NCBI RefSeq assembly: GCF_018613855.1
Contig: NZ_JAGGPK010000025.1
Coordinates: 1-64,000 of the forward strand
Length of the DNA stretch: 64,000 bases
Direction: 5' to 3'
Source: Arthrobacter sp. ISL-30
GTDB lineage: Bacteria > Actinomycetota > Actinomycetes > Actinomycetales > Micrococcaceae
The stretch's first letter is position 1; each line of letters opens with the position of its first letter. The position numbers and the translations under genes were made by a program. The notes beneath the pieces are model-generated. The model was not told the DNA's origin. It made no database searches and saw nothing but the letters and a program-made list of their open reading frames with translations. This document shows, one piece after another, positions 9,211-16,835 of this stretch.

Positions 9211-10569
9211 ATGAGCACAGCCAGCCGGACACCCCTCTGGTCAAGGATTTCCGGGTATCGGAACCGGGCTCTCTGCGGGGCGTTGATCCTTGTCCTTGCC
9301 GCCACCCTGGGTTCCGCCCCCGCGGTTCAGGCCGATGAACTCGAAGACCAGCAGGCGGCACTCGAAGCCGAGGCAGCACGGGTACAGCAGTCCCTCGAAT
9401 TCGTGGACTCCCGCATCGCCCAAGCAGCGGCCGATCTGGTCATTTACCAGGGCCAGCTGCCCGGCGCCCAACAAGCCCTCCTTGAAGCGCAGGGTCGGGT
9501 AGCCACTGCAGTGAAGGAAGTCGAGGCACTCGCCGCCCGGGTTGAACTCGCCCAGCAGAACAAGGCGAAGATCACCCAGCAGCTTGAGGATGACAAGCAG
9601 AAGATCGCGGACACCCGGAAGCTGATCGGCCAAATTGCAACCCAGGCCTATAAGTCAGGGGGCGTGCCATCGAACCTTACGCTCCTGTTGGGAGTCAACG
9701 ACGGCGGAAGCCTCACCGACAGCATGGATCTCGCCGACCAGGCCCTGCGTAGCCAGAACGCCGCCATGGAAAAGCTGACCCAGCAGAATGCCAGCAACGT
9801 CAACGCCCAGGCCCGGCTGGCCGCCGTCGAAGCCGAAATCCAGGATCTCAAGGCCAAGGCTGATGCTGCCCTGGCGAGGGAAAAAGCAGCGCGCGACGAG
9901 GCCGAAGCAAAGAAAGCCCAGGTGGATAAGCTCATCGCGGACACCACCAGGCTCAACGGTGAACTCCAGGCTGCAAAGCCCGGAATCCAGAGCCAGCTGC
10001 AGAAGGTCAAGGCCCTGCAGGAGGCGGTGGCTGCGCAGATCGTGGAACGTGACCGCAAACTCAGGGAAGCCTGGGAGGCTGAGCAGCGCAGGCTCGCCGA
10101 AATTGCCGGACAGAAGAATTTCGTTCCCCAGCCTGGACCGCCGTCGGCGTTTGGGCTACGGCATCCTTTTGCCGGGAACATCCCCATCACTTCCGGCTTC
10201 GGCTGGCGCGCGACGCCGCCCGGCACTATCGACTTCTACGGAACCGGCGGCTACATGCACACCGGGATAGACTTCGGGGCACCGTGCGGGACTCCGGTCT
10301 ACGCGGCCGCCTCAGGAACTGTCACGGTAGGCGGCTGGACCAGCCTGGGAGGCGGCAATACCGTGATGATTTCGCACGGAGTTGTCCAAGGCAACTCCCT
10401 GACCACTGTCTACTATCACAACAGCAGCGTCACGGTCCGGCCGGGTACCCAGGTCAGCCAGGGACAGCTCATCGCCTACTCCGGCACCACCGGAAACTCC
10501 ACGGGCTGCCACTCCCATTTTGAGACCTGGCTGAACGGTGCGACAGTAGACCCAATGTCCCTCTTGTAG
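9211..10569 (+). CDS. M23 (LytM-type) peptidoglycan endopeptidase with coiled coil
   Basis: Predicted exported murein hydrolase. From ATG 9211 it has 452 residues: signal peptide to about residue 42 (ending VQA), a long Ala/Gln/Lys-rich coiled coil (about 45-310) of PcsB/EnvC type, and a C-terminal M23 domain with HTGIDFGAPCG (zinc-ligand HxxxD) and GCHSHFE (HxH). An open frame runs back inside ftsX to 8989, but the signal peptide and AGGA 7-10 nt upstream fix the start. Its place after ftsEX suggests activation by FtsX. Confidence 0.92.
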   Translation: MSTASRTPLWSRISGYRNRALCGALILVLAATLGSAPAVQADELEDQQAALEAEAARVQQSLEFVDSRIAQAAADLVIYQGQLPGAQQALLEAQGRVATAVKEVEALAARVELAQQNKAKITQQLEDDKQKIADTRKLIGQIATQAYKSGGVPSNLTLLLGVNDGGSLTDSMDLADQALRSQNAAMEKLTQQNASNVNAQARLAAVEAEIQDLKAKADAALAREKAARDEAEAKKAQVDKLIADTTRLNGELQAAKPGIQSQLQKVKALQEAVAAQIVERDRKLREAWEAEQRRLAEIAGQKNFVPQPGPPSAFGLRHPFAGNIPITSGFGWRATPPGTIDFYGTGGYMHTGIDFGAPCGTPVYAAASGTVTVGGWTSLGGGNTVMISHGVVQGNSLTTVYYHNSSVTVRPGTQVSQGQLIAYSGTTGNSTGCHSHFETWLNGATVDPMSLL

Positions 10570-10595
10570 GGAGCTTCCGCCTGCCTTCGCTGGCG

Positions 10596-10601
10596 TAGAC
10601 T
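10596..10601 (+). promoter_or_regulatory. -10 box of smpB promoter (TAGACT)
   Basis: TAGACT fits the TAnnnT actinobacterial -10 consensus and would start transcription near 10608, leaving a leader of about 27 nt that contains AAGGAG before the smpB GTG. No good -35 was seen at 17 bp. Confidence 0.5.
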
Positions 10602-10634
10602 ATTGGAAATCCGCATCGAGCAAGGAGTTCTACC

Positions 10635-11105
10635 GTGCCCAAGGAAAGTGGCCGTAAGGTAGTGGCCACCAATCGCAAGGCCCGGCATGACTACCACGTA
10701 TTGGATACCTACGAGGCAGGCATCGCGCTGATGGGGACCGAAGTGAAGTCCCTCCGCGAGGGCCACGCCTCGATGGTGGATGGCTTTTGCACTTTCTACA
10801 ATGACGAGCTGTGGATGGAAGGCATCCACATCCCGGAGTACAACCAGGGCAGCTGGACCAACCACGCCGCCCGCCGTCGTCGGAAGCTCCTGCTCCACCG
10901 TGAGGAGCTCAACAAGATCTCCCACAAGATTCGGGAATCCGGTTTTACGGTGGTGCCTTTGCAGCTGTACTTCCTGGATGGCCGCGCCAAGGTGGAAATC
11001 GCCATCGCCCGCGGCAAGAAGGACTACGACAAGCGGCAGACCCTGCGGGAGCAGCAGGATAAGCGCGAAGCCCTGCGGGTCATGCGCGAACGCAATCGTC
11101 GCTAG
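10635..11105 (+). CDS. smpB: SsrA-binding protein SmpB
   Basis: Binds tmRNA and brings it to stalled ribosomes for trans-translation. 156 residues, GTG start preceded by AAGGAG at about 7 nt. Family motifs are visible: NRKARHDYHVLDTYEAGI (about 13-30), GTEVKSLREG, and a basic C-terminal tail that would form a helix in the mRNA channel. Its partner RNA gene ssrA starts 78 nt downstream on the same strand, the standard actinobacterial arrangement. Confidence 0.97.
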   Translation: MPKESGRKVVATNRKARHDYHVLDTYEAGIALMGTEVKSLREGHASMVDGFCTFYNDELWMEGIHIPEYNQGSWTNHAARRRRKLLLHREELNKISHKIRESGFTVVPLQLYFLDGRAKVEIAIARGKKDYDKRQTLREQQDKREALRVMRERNRR

Positions 11106-11183
11106 GCTGGAATGAATCGTCGGGCGCATGCGTTACAATTGATAGTCCGGCAGGCATGGCCAGCCGGTTTGGTAACAAAATAT

Positions 11184-11549
11184 GGGGATGATCGGTTTCG
11201 ACGATGTTAGTCGCGACAGGTGAAGCGGGCCGAGGATGCAGAATTATCTCGTAAACGCTGTCTGCAAACCAATAAGTGCCGAATCTAAGCGCACTGACTT
11301 CGCTCTCGCTGCCTAAGCAGTAAGACAGTCCGTCAGCCCGGGGTTGCTATCGCCCCGGATCCTGGCGTCATTTAGATAGCCACTGCTGTTTGCCTTCGTC
11401 ATCGGGGTAAACGGGACTCTTAGATGACTGGGCCCGGATCAGCCACCTGTTTGCAGGATGGCTGGGGCCGAGAAAATCCGACGCAAACTGCGCCCGGAGA
11501 AGCCCTGACAACACGACATCGGACGGGGGTTCAATTCCCCCCATCTCCA
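11184..11549 (+). ncRNA. ssrA: Transfer-messenger RNA (ssrA)
   Basis: The 5' end GGGGATGATCGGTTTCGAC and 3' end GGGGGTTCAATTCCCCCCAT-CTCCA form the alanyl-tRNA-like domain; GGGGATG pairs with CATCTCC to close the acceptor stem, and GGTTCAATTCC is the T-loop. CCA is not encoded and would be added. The internal reading frame at 11278-11316 encodes the degradation tag. Length of about 366 nt is normal. A strong terminator follows directly. Confidence 0.97.
11278..11316 (+). other. tmRNA tag-peptide reading frame
   Basis: GCC resume codon through TAA encodes AESKRTDFALAA, a proteolysis tag ending in the usual LAA, recognised by ClpXP-type proteases. It is preceded by the typical GTAAACGCTG...CAATAAGT context of actinobacterial tmRNAs. 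Confidence 0.93.
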
Positions 11550-11555
11550 CAGAGA

Positions 11556-11587
11556 ACACCCTGGTCTTCGGACCGGGGTGTTTTTTC
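11556..11587 (+). terminator. Rho-independent terminator of ssrA
   Basis: ACACCCTGGTC-TTCG-GACCGGGGTGT hairpin with a UUCG tetraloop, followed by TTTTTT. It is a textbook intrinsic terminator a few bases after the tmRNA 3' end. Confidence 0.93.
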
Positions 11588-11715
11588 GTTAAGCCGTCAC
11601 TGAAGTTCGCACTCACGTTCGCCCGTTCACTCAAGGCGTAGGCCAAGACGGAGTAGGACCACGTCCCCGGCAGTTGTAATAGACGAAAGCGGTTGTTTTA
11701 TCAGGGAGGTCTGCC

Positions 11716-12699
11716 GTGGGAACGCTATCGGAACAGGAAGTGCCTGACAGCGGCGCGGAGAACGTGCTGGACGCCTACTCACGGTCTGTCATCCACGTGG
11801 CTGAACTGGTCACGCCACACGTCGCAGCCATCGAGATGACCGGCACCCGTCGCAATGGACAAGTCCGCATGGGGAGTGGCTCAGCCGTACTCTTCACCGA
11901 GGACGGCTACATGCTGACCAACGCCCACGTTGTTGCCGGCATCAAGTCAGGCCGCGCCGTCTTTGCGGACGGGACGCACACGGAGGTAGAGCTCGTTGGC
12001 GCCGATCCGCTGTCCGACCTCGCCATCGTGCACGGGCGACGTTCGACGGCGGCGCCCGCGACCCTGGGTAACGCCGAGACCCTGAGGGTGGGACAAATGG
12101 TCATTGCCGTGGGTAACCCGCTGGGATTGTCAGGTTCCGTGACAGCCGGCGTGGTCAGCGGACTTGGACGATCCATTCCGGTGTGGGCGGGACGGCATCG
12201 CAGGGTGATCGAGGACGTCATCCAGACCGATGCCGCCCTGAATCCCGGCAACTCGGGTGGTGCCTTGGCGGACACCAGCGCGCGGATTGTGGGCATCAAC
12301 ACGGCCGTGGCGGGGATGGGGCTGGGACTTGCCGTGCCGATCAACAGCACAACGATGCGAATCATCGCCGCGCTCCTGGGCGACGGTCGTGTGAGGCGTG
12401 CTTACCTGGGCTTGGTGAGCACCCCTATTCCTTTGGATGCCAGTGCGGTGATGCGAACCGGACAGCGGGAGGCGCTCCGTGTTGTCGAAGTGATTCCGGA
12501 TTCCCCGGCGGAGCACGCGGGGCTCAGGCCGGATGACTTGGTGTTGAGCGCCCAGGGACGGCCCGTTTCCAGCGCCGAGAGCCTGCAAAAGCTGTTGTTC
12601 GCCGAGGCGATCGGGGAGCCGTTCCCGCTGACCGTCCTTCGCGAGGGCAAAGTGGCCAATATCGTGGCGATTCCCAGCGAGATGATGGAGCAGCTATAG
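11716..12699 (+). CDS. HtrA-like trypsin/PDZ serine protease, no signal peptide
   Basis: Predicted S1C-type serine protease, 327 residues, GTG start with AGGGAGG 8 nt upstream. Catalytic triad motifs: MLTNAHVV (His, about 72), DLAIV (Asp, about 102) and DAALNPGNSGGAL (Ser, about 180). A single PDZ domain follows (about 225-320; VIPDSPAEHAGLRPDDLVLS). Unlike most HtrA/DegP proteins it has neither a signal peptide nor a membrane anchor in the first 40 residues, so it may act in the cytoplasm or need another start. Substrate unknown. Confidence 0.87.
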   Translation: MGTLSEQEVPDSGAENVLDAYSRSVIHVAELVTPHVAAIEMTGTRRNGQVRMGSGSAVLFTEDGYMLTNAHVVAGIKSGRAVFADGTHTEVELVGADPLSDLAIVHGRRSTAAPATLGNAETLRVGQMVIAVGNPLGLSGSVTAGVVSGLGRSIPVWAGRHRRVIEDVIQTDAALNPGNSGGALADTSARIVGINTAVAGMGLGLAVPINSTTMRIIAALLGDGRVRRAYLGLVSTPIPLDASAVMRTGQREALRVVEVIPDSPAEHAGLRPDDLVLSAQGRPVSSAESLQKLLFAEAIGEPFPLTVLREGKVANIVAIPSEMMEQL

Positions 12700-12713
12700 A
12701 GCTAAATGGATGA

Positions 12714-12737
12714 AGCCGAGGCCATGTAGCCTCGGCT
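12714..12737. terminator. Hairpin between convergent genes
   Basis: AGCCGAGGC-CATGTA-GCCTCGGCT forms a perfect 9-bp stem between the protease gene and the convergent small gene. No T-run follows, so termination may be weak or Rho-assisted. Confidence 0.5.
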
Positions 12738-12741
12738 CCGT

Positions 12742-12873
12742 TCAGCGTTTCTTGAGATGGGCAACGGGGTCGGCCGGAGCTCCGGGTGCGCCCTTGGCGC
12801 GTTTCTCCGCCCGTTTAGCCTTGATATTCTTGCTCTTCTTTTCCTGGTGCTGATGCGGCGACTTGTCTGGCAT
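12742..12873 (-). CDS. Small basic conserved hypothetical protein
   Basis: 43 residues from the ATG at 12873: MPDKSPHQHQEKKSKNIK then a Lys/Arg/Ala-rich tail ending PVAHLKKR. GAGGAG lies 8-13 nt upstream, which favours this start over the longer frame to 12927. No domain is recognisable; the highly charged composition suggests a disordered, possibly nucleic-acid-binding peptide. Similar small proteins occur in related actinobacteria as far as I recall; function unknown. Confidence 0.65.
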   Translation of the reverse strand: MPDKSPHQHQEKKSKNIKAKRAEKRAKGAPGAPADPVAHLKKR

Positions 12874-12958
12874 TTTGGGCTCCTCGTGGAGGGGCCGGTG
12901 TGGCCCCTCCTTGTAAATTACGCCCAATTCCCCCTGAAGTTAACAGCGGCTGCGGGCG

Positions 12959-12970
12959 TAGGCTGTCCAC
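12959..12970 (+). promoter_or_regulatory. -10 box placing the start of transcription on the MFS start codon
   Basis: TAGGCT (12959-12964) followed by six bases and then ATG 12971. With the normal 6-7 nt distance, transcription would start at the A of ATG, giving a leaderless mRNA. No Shine-Dalgarno sequence precedes the ATG, which fits. Confidence 0.6.
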
Positions 12971-14395
12971 ATGGCGGAAGCAGCGGAAATCGCGCCGAGC
13001 ACCCCCTTGCAGAAGCGCGTTCTCGTCGTCGCAGTCGTGGCATCATTCATCGCTTTCCTGGACGGCTTCGTAGTCAACCTGGCTCTCCCTGCCATCAGCC
13101 GCGACATCGGGGGCGGCCTGGTCATCCAGCAATGGGTCATTGACGCGTACCTGCTCACTCTTGGTGCCCTGATCCTCGTCGCGGGCTCGCTGTCGGACCA
13201 CTTTGGCCGCACGCGGGTGATGGAATGGGGTTTGGGCGGCTTCGCGGTCACTTCGGTAATGTGCGGGCTCGCCTGGTCCGGTGAGGTCCTCGTCGTATCC
13301 CGTGCCCTGCAGGGTGTAGCGGGCGCGCTGCTGGTGCCGAGTTCCCTGGCCATGATCATCAGCTTCTACTCCGGCCCCGCCCAGTCGCGGGCCATTGGCC
13401 AGTGGTCCGGTTGGACCAGCGGGGCGGCGATTGTGGCGCCACTCGTGGGTGGAGTGGCGGTAGACCTGTTGTCATGGCGGATGATCTTCTTTATCAACGT
13501 GGTGCCCTTGGCTGCGATTTGGCCAGTCCTGTTGGAAGTGCGCCACGAAGATACGGCCGGGACCAGCGCCGAGCGCATCGACTTCCTGGGGGCTTTCCTG
13601 GCGATCATTGGCCTTGGCGGACCCGTCTACGCCTTGATCGAACACAGCAACCTTGGCTGGCAGAATCCAGCCGTGTGGTTGCCGATGGCCTTGGGGCTCC
13701 TGGCACTGCTGTTGTTCGTCATTCATGAACGCCGCACGGCGGCCCCCATGTTGCCGCTGTCGCTCTTTTGGATCCGCAACTTCGGCTGGGGCAACATCGC
13801 TACGACGGCAATCTACGCAGCCTTCACTTACGGCTTCTTTATCCTTGGGATCTACCTGCAGCAGGTAGGAGGAATGGGTGCTACCCTCGCCGGCATCCTC
13901 CTGCTGCCGTCGACGCTGATCCTGATGTTGGCGTCCACTTATTTCGGCGGACTCGCGGGCAAGTATGGAGCCCGCTGGTTCATGACAGGCGGCCCGGCCT
14001 TATGCGCCGCAGGATTCCTCCTGCTGCTCGCAGTGCGGGAGCCCTTGGACTACGTGGGCCAGGTGCTTCCTGGGCTCCTCGTTTTCGGCCTTGGACTCGC
14101 AATGACCGTTGCCCCGCTGACTTCTGCCATCCTGGGGGCTGTGCCCACGGAACTGGCGGGCATCGGCTCCGCAATTAACAACGCCGTAGCGAGGGGCGCA
14201 GGTCTCATTTGTGTCGCCTTCGCCGGGGTCATCCTGGGTCCCGAAGTGACGACGCCGGGCCTCCACCGGAGCATGGTGGTTATCGCTGTGCTGCTGCTGC
14301 TCGGGGCATTGGCCTCGGCGGTCGGTATTCGGAACCCGCCGCCTTTGGAGGATTCGACGGCGGAAGGCGCCCGGGCGGTCAACCCGCCAGGGTGA
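12971..14395 (+). CDS. MFS transporter, DHA2 (EmrB/QacA) family
   Basis: Predicted proton-driven drug or metabolite exporter, 474 residues with 14 hydrophobic segments. Motif C/A-like sequences: FLDGFVVNLALPAISRDIGG in TM1 (about 20-39) and LVAGSLSDHFGRTRVM (about 69-84) in the loop after TM2, plus VSRALQGVAGALLVPSS. The start has no ribosome-binding site but sits 6 nt after a -10 box. The last 17 bp overlap the convergent crcB gene, so the two transcripts are antisense there. Substrate cannot be told. Confidence 0.9.
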   Translation: MAEAAEIAPSTPLQKRVLVVAVVASFIAFLDGFVVNLALPAISRDIGGGLVIQQWVIDAYLLTLGALILVAGSLSDHFGRTRVMEWGLGGFAVTSVMCGLAWSGEVLVVSRALQGVAGALLVPSSLAMIISFYSGPAQSRAIGQWSGWTSGAAIVAPLVGGVAVDLLSWRMIFFINVVPLAAIWPVLLEVRHEDTAGTSAERIDFLGAFLAIIGLGGPVYALIEHSNLGWQNPAVWLPMALGLLALLLFVIHERRTAAPMLPLSLFWIRNFGWGNIATTAIYAAFTYGFFILGIYLQQVGGMGATLAGILLLPSTLILMLASTYFGGLAGKYGARWFMTGGPALCAAGFLLLLAVREPLDYVGQVLPGLLVFGLGLAMTVAPLTSAILGAVPTELAGIGSAINNAVARGAGLICVAFAGVILGPEVTTPGLHRSMVVIAVLLLLGALASAVGIRNPPPLEDSTAEGARAVNPPG

Positions 14396-14765
14396 TGCCC
14401 AGCGCCGCTGCACCCAGGCCGGCCACCAGGTTCATGGCCACGTTCAGGCCGGCCGCCGAATAGCGGTTTTCAGATACCAGCCGAACTGTGGCGGTGGTCC
14501 AGGAACTGAACGTCGTCAGCCCGCCGGCAAGGCCAGTGGCGACGGCGGTGTGCCAGACCGGGTCAAGCTGCCAAACTTTGCTCAGCCCGATCGAGATTCC
14601 GATGATGAACGAGCCGGCCACATTGACTATCAGGGTTGCCCACGGCCAATGTCGTCGGGCCTCTGTCCTTCCGGAGAAGGTCCTTCGCGCGAACCAGGCA
14701 TCGACCGAGAATCTGAGCAGGGCACCGGCAACCCCGAAAAGTCCCACGAGGGCTGCCGTCAGCAT
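14379..14765 (-). CDS. crcB: Fluoride exporter CrcB/Fluc (second subunit gene)
   Basis: 128 residues from ATG 14765 (MLTAALVGLFGVAGALLRFS). Four hydrophobic helices and the Fluc signature region WPWATLIVNVAGSFIIGISIG and GLAGGLTTFSSWT (about 75-87). Fluc channels are dual-topology dimers exporting fluoride; two adjacent genes often make a heterodimer. The start overlaps the end of the other crcB by 7 bp, so the pair is coupled. An upstream in-frame ATG at 14867 would only add non-family sequence. The 3' end overlaps the convergent MFS gene. Confidence 0.92.
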   Translation of the reverse strand: MLTAALVGLFGVAGALLRFSVDAWFARRTFSGRTEARRHWPWATLIVNVAGSFIIGISIGLSKVWQLDPVWHTAVATGLAGGLTTFSSWTTATVRLVSENRYSAAGLNVAMNLVAGLGAAALGITLAG

Positions 14766-15181
14766 GCTGACTTCTCCAGGCGGTCGGCGATCGCTTTCCC
14801 GACCCTCCAGCCCCCGCCCGCCGCCGCGAGGCCGAGCACCAGTGAAAGCAACAGATACAGCAGCCACGTGACATAGTCGCCATCCCTGGCTAGCTGGTCA
14901 AGGACAAGGACCACCGCGGAAAAAGTGGTGAATGATCCCAGGACGCCGGGTCCAATTCCGGCCCGGATCCAGAAAGCTGTCAGGGGCCTTGCGATCCAGA
15001 TAGTGGTCAGGGCGGCCAGGATGAAACTGCCGCCAACGTTGATCCCCAGCGTGGTCCAGGGAACAGCGCCCGGTGCTTCCGGAAACTGCAGGCCAAGGCC
15101 ATAGCGAAGTTCTGTTCCTGCAAGGCCTCCGACTGCCACAGCAAGCCACGCCTTCCAGGCCGCTTCGCGCGCCGGAGCCAC
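14759..15181 (-). CDS. crcB: Fluoride exporter CrcB/Fluc (first subunit gene)
   Basis: 140 residues, GTG start directly after the stop of the upstream regulator. Four helices; GGLAGTELRYGLG (about 18-30), VPWTTLGINVGGSFILAAL and GVLGSFTTFSAVVL match Fluc family positions (Asn in helix 2, Phe-box TTFS). Together with the overlapping downstream gene it probably forms a heterodimeric fluoride channel. No fluoride riboswitch was seen; transcription appears to come from the regulator's promoter. Confidence 0.92.
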   Translation of the reverse strand: MAPAREAAWKAWLAVAVGGLAGTELRYGLGLQFPEAPGAVPWTTLGINVGGSFILAALTTIWIARPLTAFWIRAGIGPGVLGSFTTFSAVVLVLDQLARDGDYVTWLLYLLLSLVLGLAAAGGGWRVGKAIADRLEKSAC

Positions 15182-15895
15182 TCAGCCGTCCGCCAGGGTG
15201 CAGCCTTCATGGACGGTCTCGCTGTGTATCCATAGGGCTGAGGCGACTTCGTCCGCGAGATCGAAGTCGCGGCTGTCCTGGTTGCCGCGGATGCGGACCA
15301 TGAGAGCACCCCCGAAGGGCTTCCGGCCCAGGACGGTGATGTCGGCGTCGAGTTCGATGTCTTCCGAGGCAAGATACCGCAGGAGATCCGGGTTTTCGTC
15401 GCTGATGCGCGTGATTCGGCCGGAGTGTCCTTCGTCGAGTTCAATCATTCGGTGTGCGACAGGGAGCAGGACCGAGCCGTCGGCGGCGGGGATCGGGTCG
15501 CCGTGGGGGTCCCTCTGCGGATCGCCCAGCTTGGCTGCCAGGCGCTCGATGAAGGTATCCGACACCGCATGCTCCAGCATCTCCGCCTCGTCATGGACCT
15601 CGTCCCAGCGGTAGCCCATTTCCTGGACGAGGAACGTTTCGATCAGGCGGTGGCGGCGCACCATCGCGAGGGCAAGCCTCACGCCATCGGCGGTGAGGGT
15701 GATAGCGCTATAGGGCCTGTGGTGGACCAACCCCTGGTCCTTGAGCTTGCGCACCATCTCGGAAACCGAGGAGTTGGCTACTCCTAGCCGCTGTGCCAAC
15801 TGCGAGGACGTAATGGGTTTGTCCTGCCATTCAGTGAAGGAATAAATGACCTTGACGTAGTCCTCGATCGAGGAGGATGGCGTGTAGGTCTTCAC
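15182..15895 (-). CDS. DtxR/MntR-family metal-dependent repressor
   Basis: 237 residues: N-terminal winged HTH (ITSSQLAQRLGVANSSVSEMVRKLKDQGLV, about 29-58), dimerisation/metal domain (RRHRLIETFLVQEMGYRWDEVHDEAEMLEHAVSD, about 79-112, with the His/Glu/Cys-position ligands) and a C-terminal FeoA-like SH3 domain (about 150-225). The E-x-x-E/H pattern and Met/Asp positions cannot decide Mn versus Fe. It starts with GTG 7 nt after a TAGGCT box and leads the operon with both crcB genes. Confidence 0.88.
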   Translation of the reverse strand: MKTYTPSSSIEDYVKVIYSFTEWQDKPITSSQLAQRLGVANSSVSEMVRKLKDQGLVHHRPYSAITLTADGVRLALAMVRRHRLIETFLVQEMGYRWDEVHDEAEMLEHAVSDTFIERLAAKLGDPQRDPHGDPIPAADGSVLLPVAHRMIELDEGHSGRITRISDENPDLLRYLASEDIELDADITVLGRKPFGGALMVRIRGNQDSRDFDLADEVASALWIHSETVHEGCTLADG

Positions 15896-15908
15896 GCGTC
15901 CAAGCCTA
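15896..15908 (-). promoter_or_regulatory. -10 box for leaderless metal-repressor transcript
   Basis: On the minus strand TAGGCT (15908-15903) is followed by seven bases and the GTG at 15895, the leaderless spacing. No Shine-Dalgarno is present. Confidence 0.55.
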
Positions 15909-15922
15909 CCGTGAACGCTCCG

Positions 15923-16702
15923 TCAATGAGATTTCCACGCCCGCCACGTCTGGGTCAGGTAGGGCAGCGGCAGCAGCTCGCCCGCGCCGTGTCCCAAGTG
16001 ATCAAGGAGGTACCATTCGAGGTTGCCGATGACCTTGGCCCGCGTATGGTCATTGGCCGCCAGATAGTAGCTGCGGGACTTGGACAGCTCGATGATGTCC
16101 TCCGGAGTGACCGCATCTTCCCAGTAAGTCAGATGGCTTTCCAAGCCGCTGAACTGCGAACCGATAACGGGCTTAAACCCGGGCTTGTGAACATCGCCTG
16201 CATGCATGATGCGGGAAAGCCGGTGGACCCAGGGGACAGAGGTGTCTAACTGGTTCCAGATCAACCCGATCACACCCTGCGGCCGTAGGATGCGGGAGAT
16301 CTCCCTGCTTGCCCGGAGCGGATCGCACCAATGCCAGGCTTGGGCGACACTGACGACGTCGAATGCTGAGTCCGCCAGTCCCGTCGCCTCGGCAGTGCCC
16401 TCCAGCGCGGTAACGGTGGGAAGGTCCCTGCGAAGCTGCTCAAGCATGTCCGCTGAAGGGTCGACGGCGGTCACCTCCAGGCCACGCGACACCAGGAGTT
16501 CCGTGAACTTTCCGGTTCCCGCTCCGACGTCGGCGGCCTGCCTGGCGTTATCCGGAAGCAGCCAGTCCACCGAGTCCCCAGGGTAGCCCGGACGGACCCG
16601 ATGATAATGCTCGCCACCGTCCTGGAAGCTTAGGCCAAGTTCCCGACGGCGATGGGCTGCAAGTTTCGGCCCGCCTGGCCTGCGTCCTGGTTGCAGTGCC
16701 AC
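15923..16702 (-). CDS. Class I SAM-dependent methyltransferase
   Basis: 259 residues, GTG start with TAAGGAG about 10 nt upstream. Methyltransferase_11-type Rossmann fold: motif I ADVGAGTGKFTELL (about 57-70), the acidic loop VTAVDPSADML, and motif around FDVVSVAQAWHWCDP (about 114-128). The N-terminal region SFQDGGEHYHRVRPGYP is common in this group of actinobacterial methyltransferases annotated near UbiE/COQ5. Substrate unknown. It is transcribed alone; 133 nt separate it from the upstream aminotransferase gene. Confidence 0.85.
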   Translation of the reverse strand: MALQPGRRPGGPKLAAHRRRELGLSFQDGGEHYHRVRPGYPGDSVDWLLPDNARQAADVGAGTGKFTELLVSRGLEVTAVDPSADMLEQLRRDLPTVTALEGTAEATGLADSAFDVVSVAQAWHWCDPLRASREISRILRPQGVIGLIWNQLDTSVPWVHRLSRIMHAGDVHKPGFKPVIGSQFSGLESHLTYWEDAVTPEDIIELSKSRSYYLAANDHTRAKVIGNLEWYLLDHLGHGAGELLPLPYLTQTWRAWKSH

Positions 16703-16835
16703 GCAACAAACTCCTTACAGCGATACCGGTGCTTAACTACCCTTCGAATCTACCGCAGGGTTCCGCTGGTCGGTGCCCGCATCTAGAGGTATGGCAGGGC
16801 AGGTCGCTGCTGCCGGGCCAGGCGGTGCTGCAGCG

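Noticed and set aside
11184..11715. ssrA as integration site of a genomic island
   Set aside because: tmRNA genes are frequent attachment sites, but there is no integrase and no repeat of the ssrA 3' end; the intact terminator is followed by an ordinary protease gene.
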